Origin: QHXW01 sp035297145
GTDB taxonomy: Bacteria; Acidobacteriota; Terriglobia; Bryobacterales; Bryobacteraceae
Assembly: GCA_035297145.1 (NCBI GenBank)
Contig: DATGZN010000006.1
Span: forward strand, 1-64,000
Length of the DNA: 64,000 bases
Direction: 5' to 3'
In this document: positions 30,797 through 39,188 of the stretch, one piece after another
Position numbering within the stretch: the first letter of the stretch is position 1
How the letters are laid out: each line of letters begins with the position of its first letter
Program-made: the position numbers and the translations under genes
Notes under the pieces: generated by a model
What the model was told of the DNA's origin: nothing
Seen by the model: only the letters and a program-made list of their open reading frames with translations
Databases searched by the model: none

Positions 30797-32712
30797 TTCC
30801 GGTCAATCGTAAGATAGGCAACTTCGAAATCATCCGCAAGCTGGCGCGTGGCGGCATGGCCGATGTGTACCTGGGCCGCGACGAAGAATCCGACCGCACC
30901 ATCGCTCTGAAGATCATCGAGCACGGCTCAGATGCGGATACGTTGGACAGCATTGAAGCCGAACGCCGCGGCTCGGCGTTGCAGGCCAGCCTTGCCGCCA
31001 TCGACTCGCGAGTGGTGCGGATCTACGATGCCGGGGACGCAGACGATTATTTCTACGTCTCCATGGAGTACATCGAAGGTGAGGATCTCGCCGAGACGAT
31101 CCGGCGCGGCCCAATGGCGGTTACGCAAGCGGTAGACATTGGCATTGAGATTTGCGCGGCTCTGGAGCACGCGCACGGCCTGCAAACTACGATCGACGGG
31201 AAGTCGTACCACGGGATCATTCACGGCGACATCAAACCGCGGAACATTCGCATCGATACGCAGGGCTGTGTGCGGCTGCTGGATTTCGGAATCGCCAAGG
31301 CGCTCTCGCTCTCGCGCCGGCTCACGCGCAACGAATTTGGCAGCGTGCAATACGCCTCACCGGAGCGTCTCGACTCAGGGGACGTGGACCGCATGTCGGA
31401 TCTCTGGTCGGTGGGTGTGGTGCTGTACGAAATGATCACCGGCCTTCAGCCGTATCAGGCGGCCACCACCGAGCGCCTGGAACGTATGATCCGCTCGCGC
31501 ATTCCGCCGCCGCCCGCGCCCGATCCGTGTCCCGAACCGCTGCGAAACATACTGATGAAGGCGTTGGTTTCCGATCCCGAGCGCCGATACCAATCCGCGG
31601 CGGATTTCGCGGCTGATCTGATCCGCTTCCGTGGCGGAGGCGCTGTGCTGGCCCAGGTTGAGGACGGGCGCGAGGCCACGCGGCGGACGGCGGCGGCGAA
31701 CTCCGCGCCCGACGAGAGCACGAGGCGCACGACCACAGCGCCCGCGGTGGCGGCCACGACCGACGAGAGCACGCGCCGCACCGTGACGGCATCCGCGCTA
31801 GATGCGCCCATTGCGCCGCCTGCTCGGCCAACACGATCCTTTTGGAAAATCAGTAAGCGCGCCCTGCGGGTGATCGGGATTCTGTTTCTCATAATCGCCG
31901 CCTACGCCGGTTATGAAATCGCGTCGGCGTACCTGCTTTACACGCGCGGCCAGCAGCTTGAAGGTCAGATCAAGACCGAAGCGTTGACCGACACCGACGC
32001 TATTTGGCAACGATGGACGGAGTTATCCAAGGGGCGGTCGGAGTCTCTGTTTCTCATTGGCCCGCGCCGGGCGGTGAAGCAGAAACTGGTGGCGGCCGCG
32101 GATCACGTGATCGCGACGTATCGATTGCAAACAGTGCTCCAGAAAGACTGGGAACGCGCGCGAGGATATCTGGGGGATGCTCTCCAGCTCGATTCCGGCG
32201 ACAATTTCGTGCGTGGAAAGTTGCGCCTGTGTGAGGGGCAGGTGGCGCGCATTGTGGGCACGGCGCGGCGCAATGCGGCCACGTTAAGCGAGGCCGCGGA
32301 GAAACTCAACGAGGCGCAGCAGTTGATGCCAAAGTCGCCGGATCCGGAACTGGGCCTGGCGCGCCTCTATGAGTACGGTCTCAAGGACATCGACAAGACA
32401 TACCTGGCGTTACAAGAAGCGGAGAAGCGGGGCTATGCGTTGGGGAATCGCGACAAAGGCCAGCTTGCCGATGGATACCGCGACCGCGGCGACCGGCTCT
32501 GGTACGACTCGCGCAAGATCCAGGGACTGCCGCAGGAGAAGGACGAGGTGCTGAAGGCGCAGGACGACTACAACCACGCGCTGCGCCTCTACCAGGAGAT
32601 TGCTCCCGATGCGAATGCCAACAGCAACATTGTGCGTATTCAAAACATGATCTCCGCGGTGGATTACCGGCTGAAGCAATTGCAGGGCGGCGGGTTCCGT
32701 TTATGGCCGTAA
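30793..32712 (+). CDS. Membrane Ser/Thr protein kinase (PknB-like, no PASTA)
   Basis: A 639-residue kinase. Residues 12-280 are a eukaryotic-type kinase domain: glycine loop ARGGMADVYLG, Lys40 in ALKII, catalytic loop HGDIKPRN (Asp146; Gly in place of the common Arg) and DFG at Asp164. A low-complexity linker carries three copies of E-[AS]-T-R-R-T (residues 294-299, 308-313, 325-330). A transmembrane helix lies at about 358-378. The outside part (about 260 residues) is helical and TPR-like, with LNEAQQLMPKSPDPELGLARL; no PASTA repeats are seen. Likely substrates are the SEDS-PBP fusion and FHA proteins of the same operon, by analogy with PknA/PknB. Starts with an ATGA overlap. Confidence 0.92.
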   Translation: MIPVNRKIGNFEIIRKLARGGMADVYLGRDEESDRTIALKIIEHGSDADTLDSIEAERRGSALQASLAAIDSRVVRIYDAGDADDYFYVSMEYIEGEDLAETIRRGPMAVTQAVDIGIEICAALEHAHGLQTTIDGKSYHGIIHGDIKPRNIRIDTQGCVRLLDFGIAKALSLSRRLTRNEFGSVQYASPERLDSGDVDRMSDLWSVGVVLYEMITGLQPYQAATTERLERMIRSRIPPPPAPDPCPEPLRNILMKALVSDPERRYQSAADFAADLIRFRGGGAVLAQVEDGREATRRTAAANSAPDESTRRTTTAPAVAATTDESTRRTVTASALDAPIAPPARPTRSFWKISKRALRVIGILFLIIAAYAGYEIASAYLLYTRGQQLEGQIKTEALTDTDAIWQRWTELSKGRSESLFLIGPRRAVKQKLVAAADHVIATYRLQTVLQKDWERARGYLGDALQLDSGDNFVRGKLRLCEGQVARIVGTARRNAATLSEAAEKLNEAQQLMPKSPDPELGLARLYEYGLKDIDKTYLALQEAEKRGYALGNRDKGQLADGYRDRGDRLWYDSRKIQGLPQEKDEVLKAQDDYNHALRLYQEIAPDANANSNIVRIQNMISAVDYRLKQLQGGGFRLWP

Positions 32713-35700
32713 CGCGAAGCAGAGTCGAAGACCGGGTGGCGGCGCGCGCGGCGCGGCTGGGAGCGCGGGCATGGCCGCTCGGTGAATTCGCATGGCTCGC
32801 CGCGGTTTCCATTCTAATCGCCTGCGGATTGTATCTGGTCTATCGGGCGAAGTCGTCGGCGTTCGGCGAAATCGAGAAAGGGCTGGCCGCGAAGCAGTTG
32901 CTCAATCTGAACGAGCTTGCTTCGCGCGAGGATATACTGCCGTTCCTCAACATCATCACTGATCCCGGCGAGCGGCAGTTCGTGGCGCGCCGAATCTACG
33001 ATGCTGCGGGGAGTCTGCCAAACGTTGGCGCCCTGGCGCGGCTGCGTGTGACAGAATCGGAGATCCGGGGCGCGCGTGGGCTCGCTAGTTTCAAATCCAG
33101 AATTGCGCAGGGGCCCGACCCGGGCCGCGAGCGCTCAATACCGCTGCTGACGGCGGAGCAGTTCCGCCTTCTCAAACCGCAATTCGTGGTGAGGCGGCCG
33201 GCGGTTTTCCGGCGCGAGTTATTACTCTGGGCGGTGCTGTTCTTCTGCGCCTACTCGGCGGTAGAGCTTTGGTGGCTGCTGCGCGGCTTCACGGGCGACT
33301 GTACACTGCTTGTCCCCATCTTCCTGTTGACCGGCGCCGGTTTGATCTTGATGGTCAGCTTGCGCGATCCGGTGCGCGACGGCATGATCTTCGTCGGCTT
33401 CGCGCAAGGCGTCATCGGCGGATGCCTGTTGTTTGCTGCGTTGAGCTCCGTCGATTTCCGGCGCACTTTCGGCAAACTTAGCTTCGTTCCACTGCTTGGC
33501 AGTTTTGCGCTGTCCATCCTGCTCATTGTGTTTGGATATGGCCCTGGCACGAGCGATGCCAAGGTCAACCTGTTCGGCTTCCAGCCGGTCGAGCTGATTC
33601 GCGTGTTGCTGATCCTTTTCCTGGCCGGTTATTTCGCGGAGCGCTGGGACATTTTGCGCCATGCTCGGGAAACGCGGCCGCGAGTGGCGTGGCTTTCGAA
33701 ACATATCGATCTGCCGCCGCTCGAATACACGATTCCGGTGATTGTCTGTGTCGGGCTATCGCTTCTGTTTTTCTTTTTGCAGAAAGACCTGGGGCCGGCG
33801 CTGGTGTTCACGTGTTTGTTCCTTGGGCTTTATGCGATCGCGCGAAGCGGTTCAGCGATGCTGTTCACGGGACTCACGCTGCTGGCCGGCGGTTTCGGCG
33901 CGGGCTACGTGCTGGGAGTGCCCCACACAGTCGCCGCACGCGTCAACATGTGGATTTCACCCTGGAACAACGCGGTGCACGGAGGCGATCAGCTCGCTCA
34001 GTCTCTCTGGGGCTTTGCCACGGGAGGCGCGTTTGGCACTGGCCTGGGGCTAGGCGATCCAGCCTTGGTTCCTGCGTCGCACACCGATCTCATCCTTTCG
34101 GCGCTGGGAGAAGAATGGGGGTTCCTGGGCTTCCTCGCGATTTTTGTTCTGTACGCTATTCTGCTTTATCGCGCGTTCCGCATCGCACTTCGCGCGGAAA
34201 GCGACTACGAATTCTTTCTCGCGACGGGACTGGCGGCGGCGACGGCGCTGCAGATTTTGCTGATCGGCGGCGGGGCACTCGGCGTCATGCCGCTGTCGGG
34301 TGTTGTAACACCATTTCTGAGTTATGGCCGCACGGCCATGCTAGCCAACTTTCTGGTTTTCGCGATCCTGCTTTCGATCTCCCGCCGCGCATCCGAGCCG
34401 GAGCGCAATCTGCCATTCCGTGCGCCAGTGAAAGCCATGGGAATCGTTCTGGGAAGCCTGGCTTTGCTGATTGTGGCGAAGGCGGCGTATGTGCAGGTGC
34501 TGCGCAGTGCGGCGGTGATGGGGCAGGGTGCGCTGGTGGTGCAGGCCGATGGCTCACGACGCTACCAATACAATCCGCGCTTCCTCGCCATCATGCGCGA
34601 GATCCCGAAAGGCAGCATCTACGACCGTAACGGTCTGCCGCTAGCCACCAGCCGCTGGGAACAACTGGAAGCACACCGGGCCGACTATACGCGCCTCGGG
34701 GTGAATATCGATCGCGCCTGCTCACGCACCGAAAGCCGGCATTATCCGTTCGGAGGGCTGACATTCGATCTGCTTGGCGACCTGCGCACGCGTATGCGCT
34801 GGGGAGCGAGCAATACATCGTTCGTCGAGCGCGATTCCGCTACGCGCCTTCGCGGCTATGATGACCGGCCGATGCTGGTGGAAGTGAAGAACCCGAAAAC
34901 CGGCGCCGCCGAGCGCACCATTCGCTACGATTACCGCGAGCTGGTTCCGTTGCTGCGCCACCGGTACGAGCCGGAGCATCTCGACGTTCGCCGCGTGCTC
35001 GACCGCCCGCGCGATATGCGCATGACTATTGATGCGCGCTTGCAAATACGGGCGGCGCAGATTCTGGAGCGGCAGCTGCGTCAGGCCGGCAAGGAGAAAG
35101 GGGCGCTGGTGGTGCTCGATCCTGCGAATGGTGATCTGCTGGCATCGGTGAGCTATCCGCTGGCGCCGGTGGGACCGGGAGAAGAACCGATGGCGGAGCC
35201 GGATTCGGATAACGCTAATCCATATCTCGATCGTGCGCGCTACGGCCTCTATCCGCCGGGTTCCACATTCAAGCTCGTTACCGCGATGTCCGCGCTGCGC
35301 AAGGACCCGGCGCTCGAACACGCGCAGTACTCGTGCATTCGGCTTCCCGATGGCCGTGTGGGAAATTACTTGCGACGCTCGAACCGCCCGATCCGCGATG
35401 ACATTCTGGATAAGACTGCACATGGCACGCTTGACCTGGAGCGCGCCACCGTCGTTTCCTGCAACGCATATTTCGCTCAACTTGGAACGTATGACGTTGG
35501 CGCACAGCCGCTGTTCGAAACGGCCAGCCTTCTTGGTATCGCGGTAGCCTCGCCGAACACGCCGGAGCAACTTCGCAAATCGCTGCCGCAATCTTCGTAT
35601 GGTCAGGGGCAGGTGGTGGCGTCGCCGTTCCAGATGGCCCGCGTTGCCGCAACGGTGGCCAATGGTGGGATGATGCCGGGCGCGCACTGGATTCTGGATG

Positions 35701-36047
35701 ACGGCGCGGCTCAGGCGACCGAGCCAAAGCAGATACTCAGTCCGGATGTGGCGGCGACCATGGCGCGATTCATGCGTGAGGTCGTCACAAGCGGTACGGG
35801 TCGGCGTGCGGCCGGGGGAGTGGTGCCGATCGCCGGAAAAACCGGGACCGCGGAGCTGGCGGACGCTCCGTCCCATGCGTGGTTCATCGGATTTGCGCCG
35901 GCTGGAAAGGCTACCAGGCGAATTGCGTTTTCCATTCTGATTGAAAATGGCCAGTACGGCGGCACGTATCCGGCGGCAGCCGCGGCGGAGATCGTCGGGG
36001 CAGCCCGCGAGTTGGGCTTGATTGGCGCGGCGGAGGAGCGGCCATGA
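32703..36047 (+). CDS. SEDS (RodA/FtsW) glycosyltransferase fused to class B PBP
   Basis: A 1114-residue bifunctional peptidoglycan synthase. Helix 1 (about 27-47) is followed by an unusual helical domain of about 130 residues that should lie outside. Residues about 180-580 are a SEDS core: FFFLQKDLGPALVFT, GDQLAQSLWGFATGG and ASHTDLILSALGEEWGFLG (His460-Asp462, the conserved acidic loop). After another helix a class B PBP begins at KGSIYDRNGLPLA and carries transpeptidase motifs Ser854-x-x-Lys857 (GSTFK), Ser919-Cys-Asn921 and Lys1046-Thr-Gly (AGKTGTAE). Normally these are two proteins working as a pair, for example RodA with PBP2. Here the fusion fixes their ratio. Overlaps the kinase gene by ten bases and the next FHA gene by four. 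Confidence 0.92.
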   Translation: MAVTRSRVEDRVAARAARLGARAWPLGEFAWLAAVSILIACGLYLVYRAKSSAFGEIEKGLAAKQLLNLNELASREDILPFLNIITDPGERQFVARRIYDAAGSLPNVGALARLRVTESEIRGARGLASFKSRIAQGPDPGRERSIPLLTAEQFRLLKPQFVVRRPAVFRRELLLWAVLFFCAYSAVELWWLLRGFTGDCTLLVPIFLLTGAGLILMVSLRDPVRDGMIFVGFAQGVIGGCLLFAALSSVDFRRTFGKLSFVPLLGSFALSILLIVFGYGPGTSDAKVNLFGFQPVELIRVLLILFLAGYFAERWDILRHARETRPRVAWLSKHIDLPPLEYTIPVIVCVGLSLLFFFLQKDLGPALVFTCLFLGLYAIARSGSAMLFTGLTLLAGGFGAGYVLGVPHTVAARVNMWISPWNNAVHGGDQLAQSLWGFATGGAFGTGLGLGDPALVPASHTDLILSALGEEWGFLGFLAIFVLYAILLYRAFRIALRAESDYEFFLATGLAAATALQILLIGGGALGVMPLSGVVTPFLSYGRTAMLANFLVFAILLSISRRASEPERNLPFRAPVKAMGIVLGSLALLIVAKAAYVQVLRSAAVMGQGALVVQADGSRRYQYNPRFLAIMREIPKGSIYDRNGLPLATSRWEQLEAHRADYTRLGVNIDRACSRTESRHYPFGGLTFDLLGDLRTRMRWGASNTSFVERDSATRLRGYDDRPMLVEVKNPKTGAAERTIRYDYRELVPLLRHRYEPEHLDVRRVLDRPRDMRMTIDARLQIRAAQILERQLRQAGKEKGALVVLDPANGDLLASVSYPLAPVGPGEEPMAEPDSDNANPYLDRARYGLYPPGSTFKLVTAMSALRKDPALEHAQYSCIRLPDGRVGNYLRRSNRPIRDDILDKTAHGTLDLERATVVSCNAYFAQLGTYDVGAQPLFETASLLGIAVASPNTPEQLRKSLPQSSYGQGQVVASPFQMARVAATVANGGMMPGAHWILDDGAAQATEPKQILSPDVAATMARFMREVVTSGTGRRAAGGVVPIAGKTGTAELADAPSHAWFIGFAPAGKATRRIAFSILIENGQYGGTYPAAAAAEIVGAARELGLIGAAEERP

Positions 36048-36826
36048 GTTTCTTTTCGGAAGTCGAGAAAACCATCGAGCGCGAGTTTCGCAAATGGACC
36101 GAGAAGGCCTTCGGGCCGGCGGAATCCGATGAGTTGTTGCTGGTGCACCGCGGCATTCTCGACGAGGTTGCCGGCAAAATCCAGACGGCCCGGCGCGGTG
36201 AGCGAATCTTCCCGTTCAATCACGTCGTGGTGCGACTGGCTTCACCGGACGCCGCCAGACGCGCCGTCTTCGAGGTGGCGTTCAGTGCTGAGGGCAGGCT
36301 CGAAAAGGACATTCGCGAGTGCCTGGCGGGCACTGGATGCGATATCCCCGCCGGCTTCGCCGTGGAAATCGAAACTGCCGAGAGCGGACCGAGGAGTGTC
36401 GATATCCTCTACGAAAACCGCAGCGCGCCGACGGTCACAGCCTCCAAACCCAGTCCCGCACGGCTGACTATCGCGCGTGGAAAAGCCGGCCAGGAGACCT
36501 TCGTGCTGGACAAGCCGCGCATCAATATCGGGCGCCTGGCTGAACTTACCGATTCCCGCCAGCGCGTGATTCGCCGTAACGACATCGTGTTTGAAGATAG
36601 CGCGGACGAAGCTAACGCGACCGTTTCGCGCGGCCACGCTCACATTCGTCTGGACGCGGAGACGAGTGAATACCGCATTTGCGACGACTCGAGCGAATAC
36701 GGTACGCGGATCTTCCGGGACGGGCGCTCCATCGAAGTGCCTTCTGGCGGAAAGCGCGGTGAGCGGCTTAATTCAGGAGACGAAATCTACCTGGGTCGCG
36801 CGTGCCTCCGTTTCGAAATATCATAG
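36044..36826 (+). CDS. FhaA-like protein (N-terminal DUF3662-type domain plus FHA)
   Basis: A 260-residue protein closing the operon. Residues 1-115 start VEKTIEREFRKWTEKAFGPA and resemble the N-terminal domain of mycobacterial FhaA (DUF3662), with FPFNHVVVRLASPD in the position of the NEYIITL strand. Residues about 150-258 form an FHA domain: INIGRLAEL, SRGHAHIRL (Ser-Arg-x-His kept) and DDSSEYGTRIFRDG. FhaA in mycobacteria binds phosphorylated MviN and helps control peptidoglycan precursor export; a similar role here is inferred from context. Starts with an ATGA overlap with the SEDS-PBP gene. Confidence 0.82.
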   Translation: MSFFSEVEKTIEREFRKWTEKAFGPAESDELLLVHRGILDEVAGKIQTARRGERIFPFNHVVVRLASPDAARRAVFEVAFSAEGRLEKDIRECLAGTGCDIPAGFAVEIETAESGPRSVDILYENRSAPTVTASKPSPARLTIARGKAGQETFVLDKPRINIGRLAELTDSRQRVIRRNDIVFEDSADEANATVSRGHAHIRLDAETSEYRICDDSSEYGTRIFRDGRSIEVPSGGKRGERLNSGDEIYLGRACLRFEIS

Positions 36827-36831
36827 GTTCC

Positions 36832-39039
36832 GTGATCAACCGCTACCGCTTCTCTCTTCTCGGCGCACTCGTTGTGTGTGCGTGTGCTTTCGGAGAAAAT
36901 CCTGTACGCTATCTGGCCGACAAGAAACTCTTTGTGCTCGATACAGCCAACGCCAGCTACGTATTCGGAGTGAACGAACGAAATCAACTGCAGCACGTGT
37001 ACTGGGGCAAGAAGCTGTGGCGCGATGCGGATCTCGCACCGGCCCACGCAGCTCCTGAATGGGCCTCGTTCGATGGCTCCGCCAGCACGACGCCGGGCGA
37101 ATATCCCGGTTGGGGGAGCAACATGTATACGGAGCCGAGTCTGAAAGTGATATTCAATGATGGCAACCGTGACTTGGTGCTGGCTTATGTCAGTCACGAA
37201 ATTCATGGCGACGCACTCACGGTGGTGACTAAAGACAATCAGTACAACCTGGTTGTGACGCTCCACTATCAGGTGCATCCCGGGATTATTGAGAAGCACG
37301 CCTCTATTGAGAACAAGACCGCGCAGCCCATAACCATCGAGAGCGCACAGACAGGCGTCTGGTACGCGCCACCTGGCGACGGCTACCGGCTGAGTTACTT
37401 GAACGGGCGCTGGGCAGGCGAGACACAGCTCGTACAGGAAGAGATCCATCCCGGAGGCAAGGTACTCGAAAGCCGTCGGGGCACCACCAGCCATCAAACC
37501 AATCCCTGGTTCGCGATCGACGCGCCAGACGGTAACGGCTCCTACGCAAATCAGGAACACGGCAGAGTATGGTTCGGCGCGCTCGGCTGGAGTGGGAACT
37601 GGAAGTTCACCGTGGAACAGACGCCGCATCAGCAGGTCCGGGTTACAGGAGGCTATAACACTTTTGATTTTGACTATCAGCTCCAGCCTGGCGAGCTGCT
37701 GGAAACGCCGCCATTCTACGGCGGCTTTAGCGACCATGGCTTCGGCGAGGCTTCGCGCATGCTGCATGGCTTTACGCGCGAGTTCATTCTCCCCGGCGGC
37801 GTGATGGCCAAGCCGCGACCCGTTCTCTACAATTCCTGGGAAGCGACCGAATTCAACGTGGACGAGCCGGGCCAGAAAGCATTGGCGGAGAAGGCGGCAA
37901 AAATCGGTGTCGAGCGCTTCGTAATGGACGATGGCTGGTTCGGCGCGCGCAACAACGATCACGCAGGCTTGGGCGACTGGTATGTCAATCCGAAGAAATT
38001 CCCCAATGGCTTGCAGCCGCTGATCCAATACGTGAACGGTCTCGGCATGGACTTCGGCATCTGGGTGGAACCGGAGATGGTCAACCCGGATAGCGACCTC
38101 TATCGCAAGCATCCCGACTGGGCGATGAATTTTCCGGGCCGGCCTCGAACCGAGGCTCGCAACCAGTTGATCCTGAATATGGCGCGCGACGATGTGAAGG
38201 AGTACACCTTTGCGTGGCTGGACAAACTGGTTAGCGAGAACAATATCGCGTTCCTGAAATGGGACATGAACCGCAACTTCTCGGAACCCGGGTGGCCGGA
38301 AGTTGGTCCGGCGAATGAGAAAAAGATCTGGGTGAAGTACACCAACAATGTCTACGAAATCATCGACCGGCTCCGCGCCAAGCATCCCAAGCTGGAAATC
38401 GAATCATGCTCCGGAGGGGGCGGGCGAGTCGACCTGAGCATTTTGAAAAGGGTAGACGAGGTTTGGACATCCGACAATACCGAAGCCTTCGACCGGCTGC
38501 GCATTCAAGAGGGCTTCAGTTACGCATATCCGGCGCAAGTGATGATGGCGTGGGTCACCGACGTTCCCAATTTCAATGGGCGGACGACGCCACTTCAATA
38601 CCGGTTTCTCGTCGCCATGATGGGCTCACTCGGAATCGGCAATAACTTGAATAAGTGGACAAATGACGATTTCGCGCTGGCTACGAAGATGGTTGCATAC
38701 TACAAGAACATTCGGCGCACGGTGCAGCAGGGTAAGCTTTATCGCCTGTTTTCGCCGCGCGAGGGCGAATTGACGGCGAATCAATATGTCTCGGAAGATG
38801 GGAAGCAGTCGGTATTGTTTGCATTCTTGCACTCGCAGCAGTATGGCCGGCTGGCTCCCACGATACGCCTGCGAGGGCTCGATGAGCAGAGCGTCTATCG
38901 GATCAAACCTCTCGATCAAAACAAGTTGGTAGAAAAGTTGGACACGGCCAGCGGGGCCTACTTACAGAATCATGGATTGGACTTGCGGCTGGTTGGTGAT
39001 TACGACAGCGAGTCCGTCCTATTAGAACGTATTGAATAG
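36832..39039 (+). CDS. Secreted GH36 alpha-galactosidase
   Basis: A 735-residue glycoside hydrolase family 36 enzyme. An N-terminal beta-sandwich (to about residue 320) precedes the barrel, which has NSWEATEFNV, MDDGWFGARNND, WVEPEMVNPDS, the nucleophile Asp478 in LKWDMNR and the acid/base Asp548 in WTSDNTEAFDR. Members release terminal alpha-galactose from melibiose- or raffinose-type sugars with retention. GTG at 36832 is preferred because it opens directly onto a signal peptide (INRYRFSLLGALVV); the frame extends to GTG 36802 inside the FHA gene. It follows the kinase operon by five bases and could be read through from it, though its function points to polysaccharide use. Confidence 0.92.
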   Translation: MINRYRFSLLGALVVCACAFGENPVRYLADKKLFVLDTANASYVFGVNERNQLQHVYWGKKLWRDADLAPAHAAPEWASFDGSASTTPGEYPGWGSNMYTEPSLKVIFNDGNRDLVLAYVSHEIHGDALTVVTKDNQYNLVVTLHYQVHPGIIEKHASIENKTAQPITIESAQTGVWYAPPGDGYRLSYLNGRWAGETQLVQEEIHPGGKVLESRRGTTSHQTNPWFAIDAPDGNGSYANQEHGRVWFGALGWSGNWKFTVEQTPHQQVRVTGGYNTFDFDYQLQPGELLETPPFYGGFSDHGFGEASRMLHGFTREFILPGGVMAKPRPVLYNSWEATEFNVDEPGQKALAEKAAKIGVERFVMDDGWFGARNNDHAGLGDWYVNPKKFPNGLQPLIQYVNGLGMDFGIWVEPEMVNPDSDLYRKHPDWAMNFPGRPRTEARNQLILNMARDDVKEYTFAWLDKLVSENNIAFLKWDMNRNFSEPGWPEVGPANEKKIWVKYTNNVYEIIDRLRAKHPKLEIESCSGGGGRVDLSILKRVDEVWTSDNTEAFDRLRIQEGFSYAYPAQVMMAWVTDVPNFNGRTTPLQYRFLVAMMGSLGIGNNLNKWTNDDFALATKMVAYYKNIRRTVQQGKLYRLFSPREGELTANQYVSEDGKQSVLFAFLHSQQYGRLAPTIRLRGLDEQSVYRIKPLDQNKLVEKLDTASGAYLQNHGLDLRLVGDYDSESVLLERIE

Positions 39040-39188
39040 ATTTTCCGGAGTTGCCTCGCGACCATTGTTAACTTCTGACAACCTTGCGCTGCTAACTTCT
39101 TCGTTATTGTGCGGGAGCCGCGTGCCAGCAACACTAGTATCAAGCCGGGGTTTCTACCCAGAGGCAACACCGTTCAACGGGGAGGGAA

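Noticed and set aside
34722..35876. Open frame of 384 residues on the minus strand
   Set aside because: It lies opposite the transpeptidase part of the SEDS-PBP gene and is Arg/His-rich without motifs, as expected for a GC-rich shadow.
36787..38385. Open frame of 532 residues on the minus strand
   Set aside because: It is antisense to the GH36 gene, whose family motifs and active-site residues are intact. The minus-strand product has no recognisable family.
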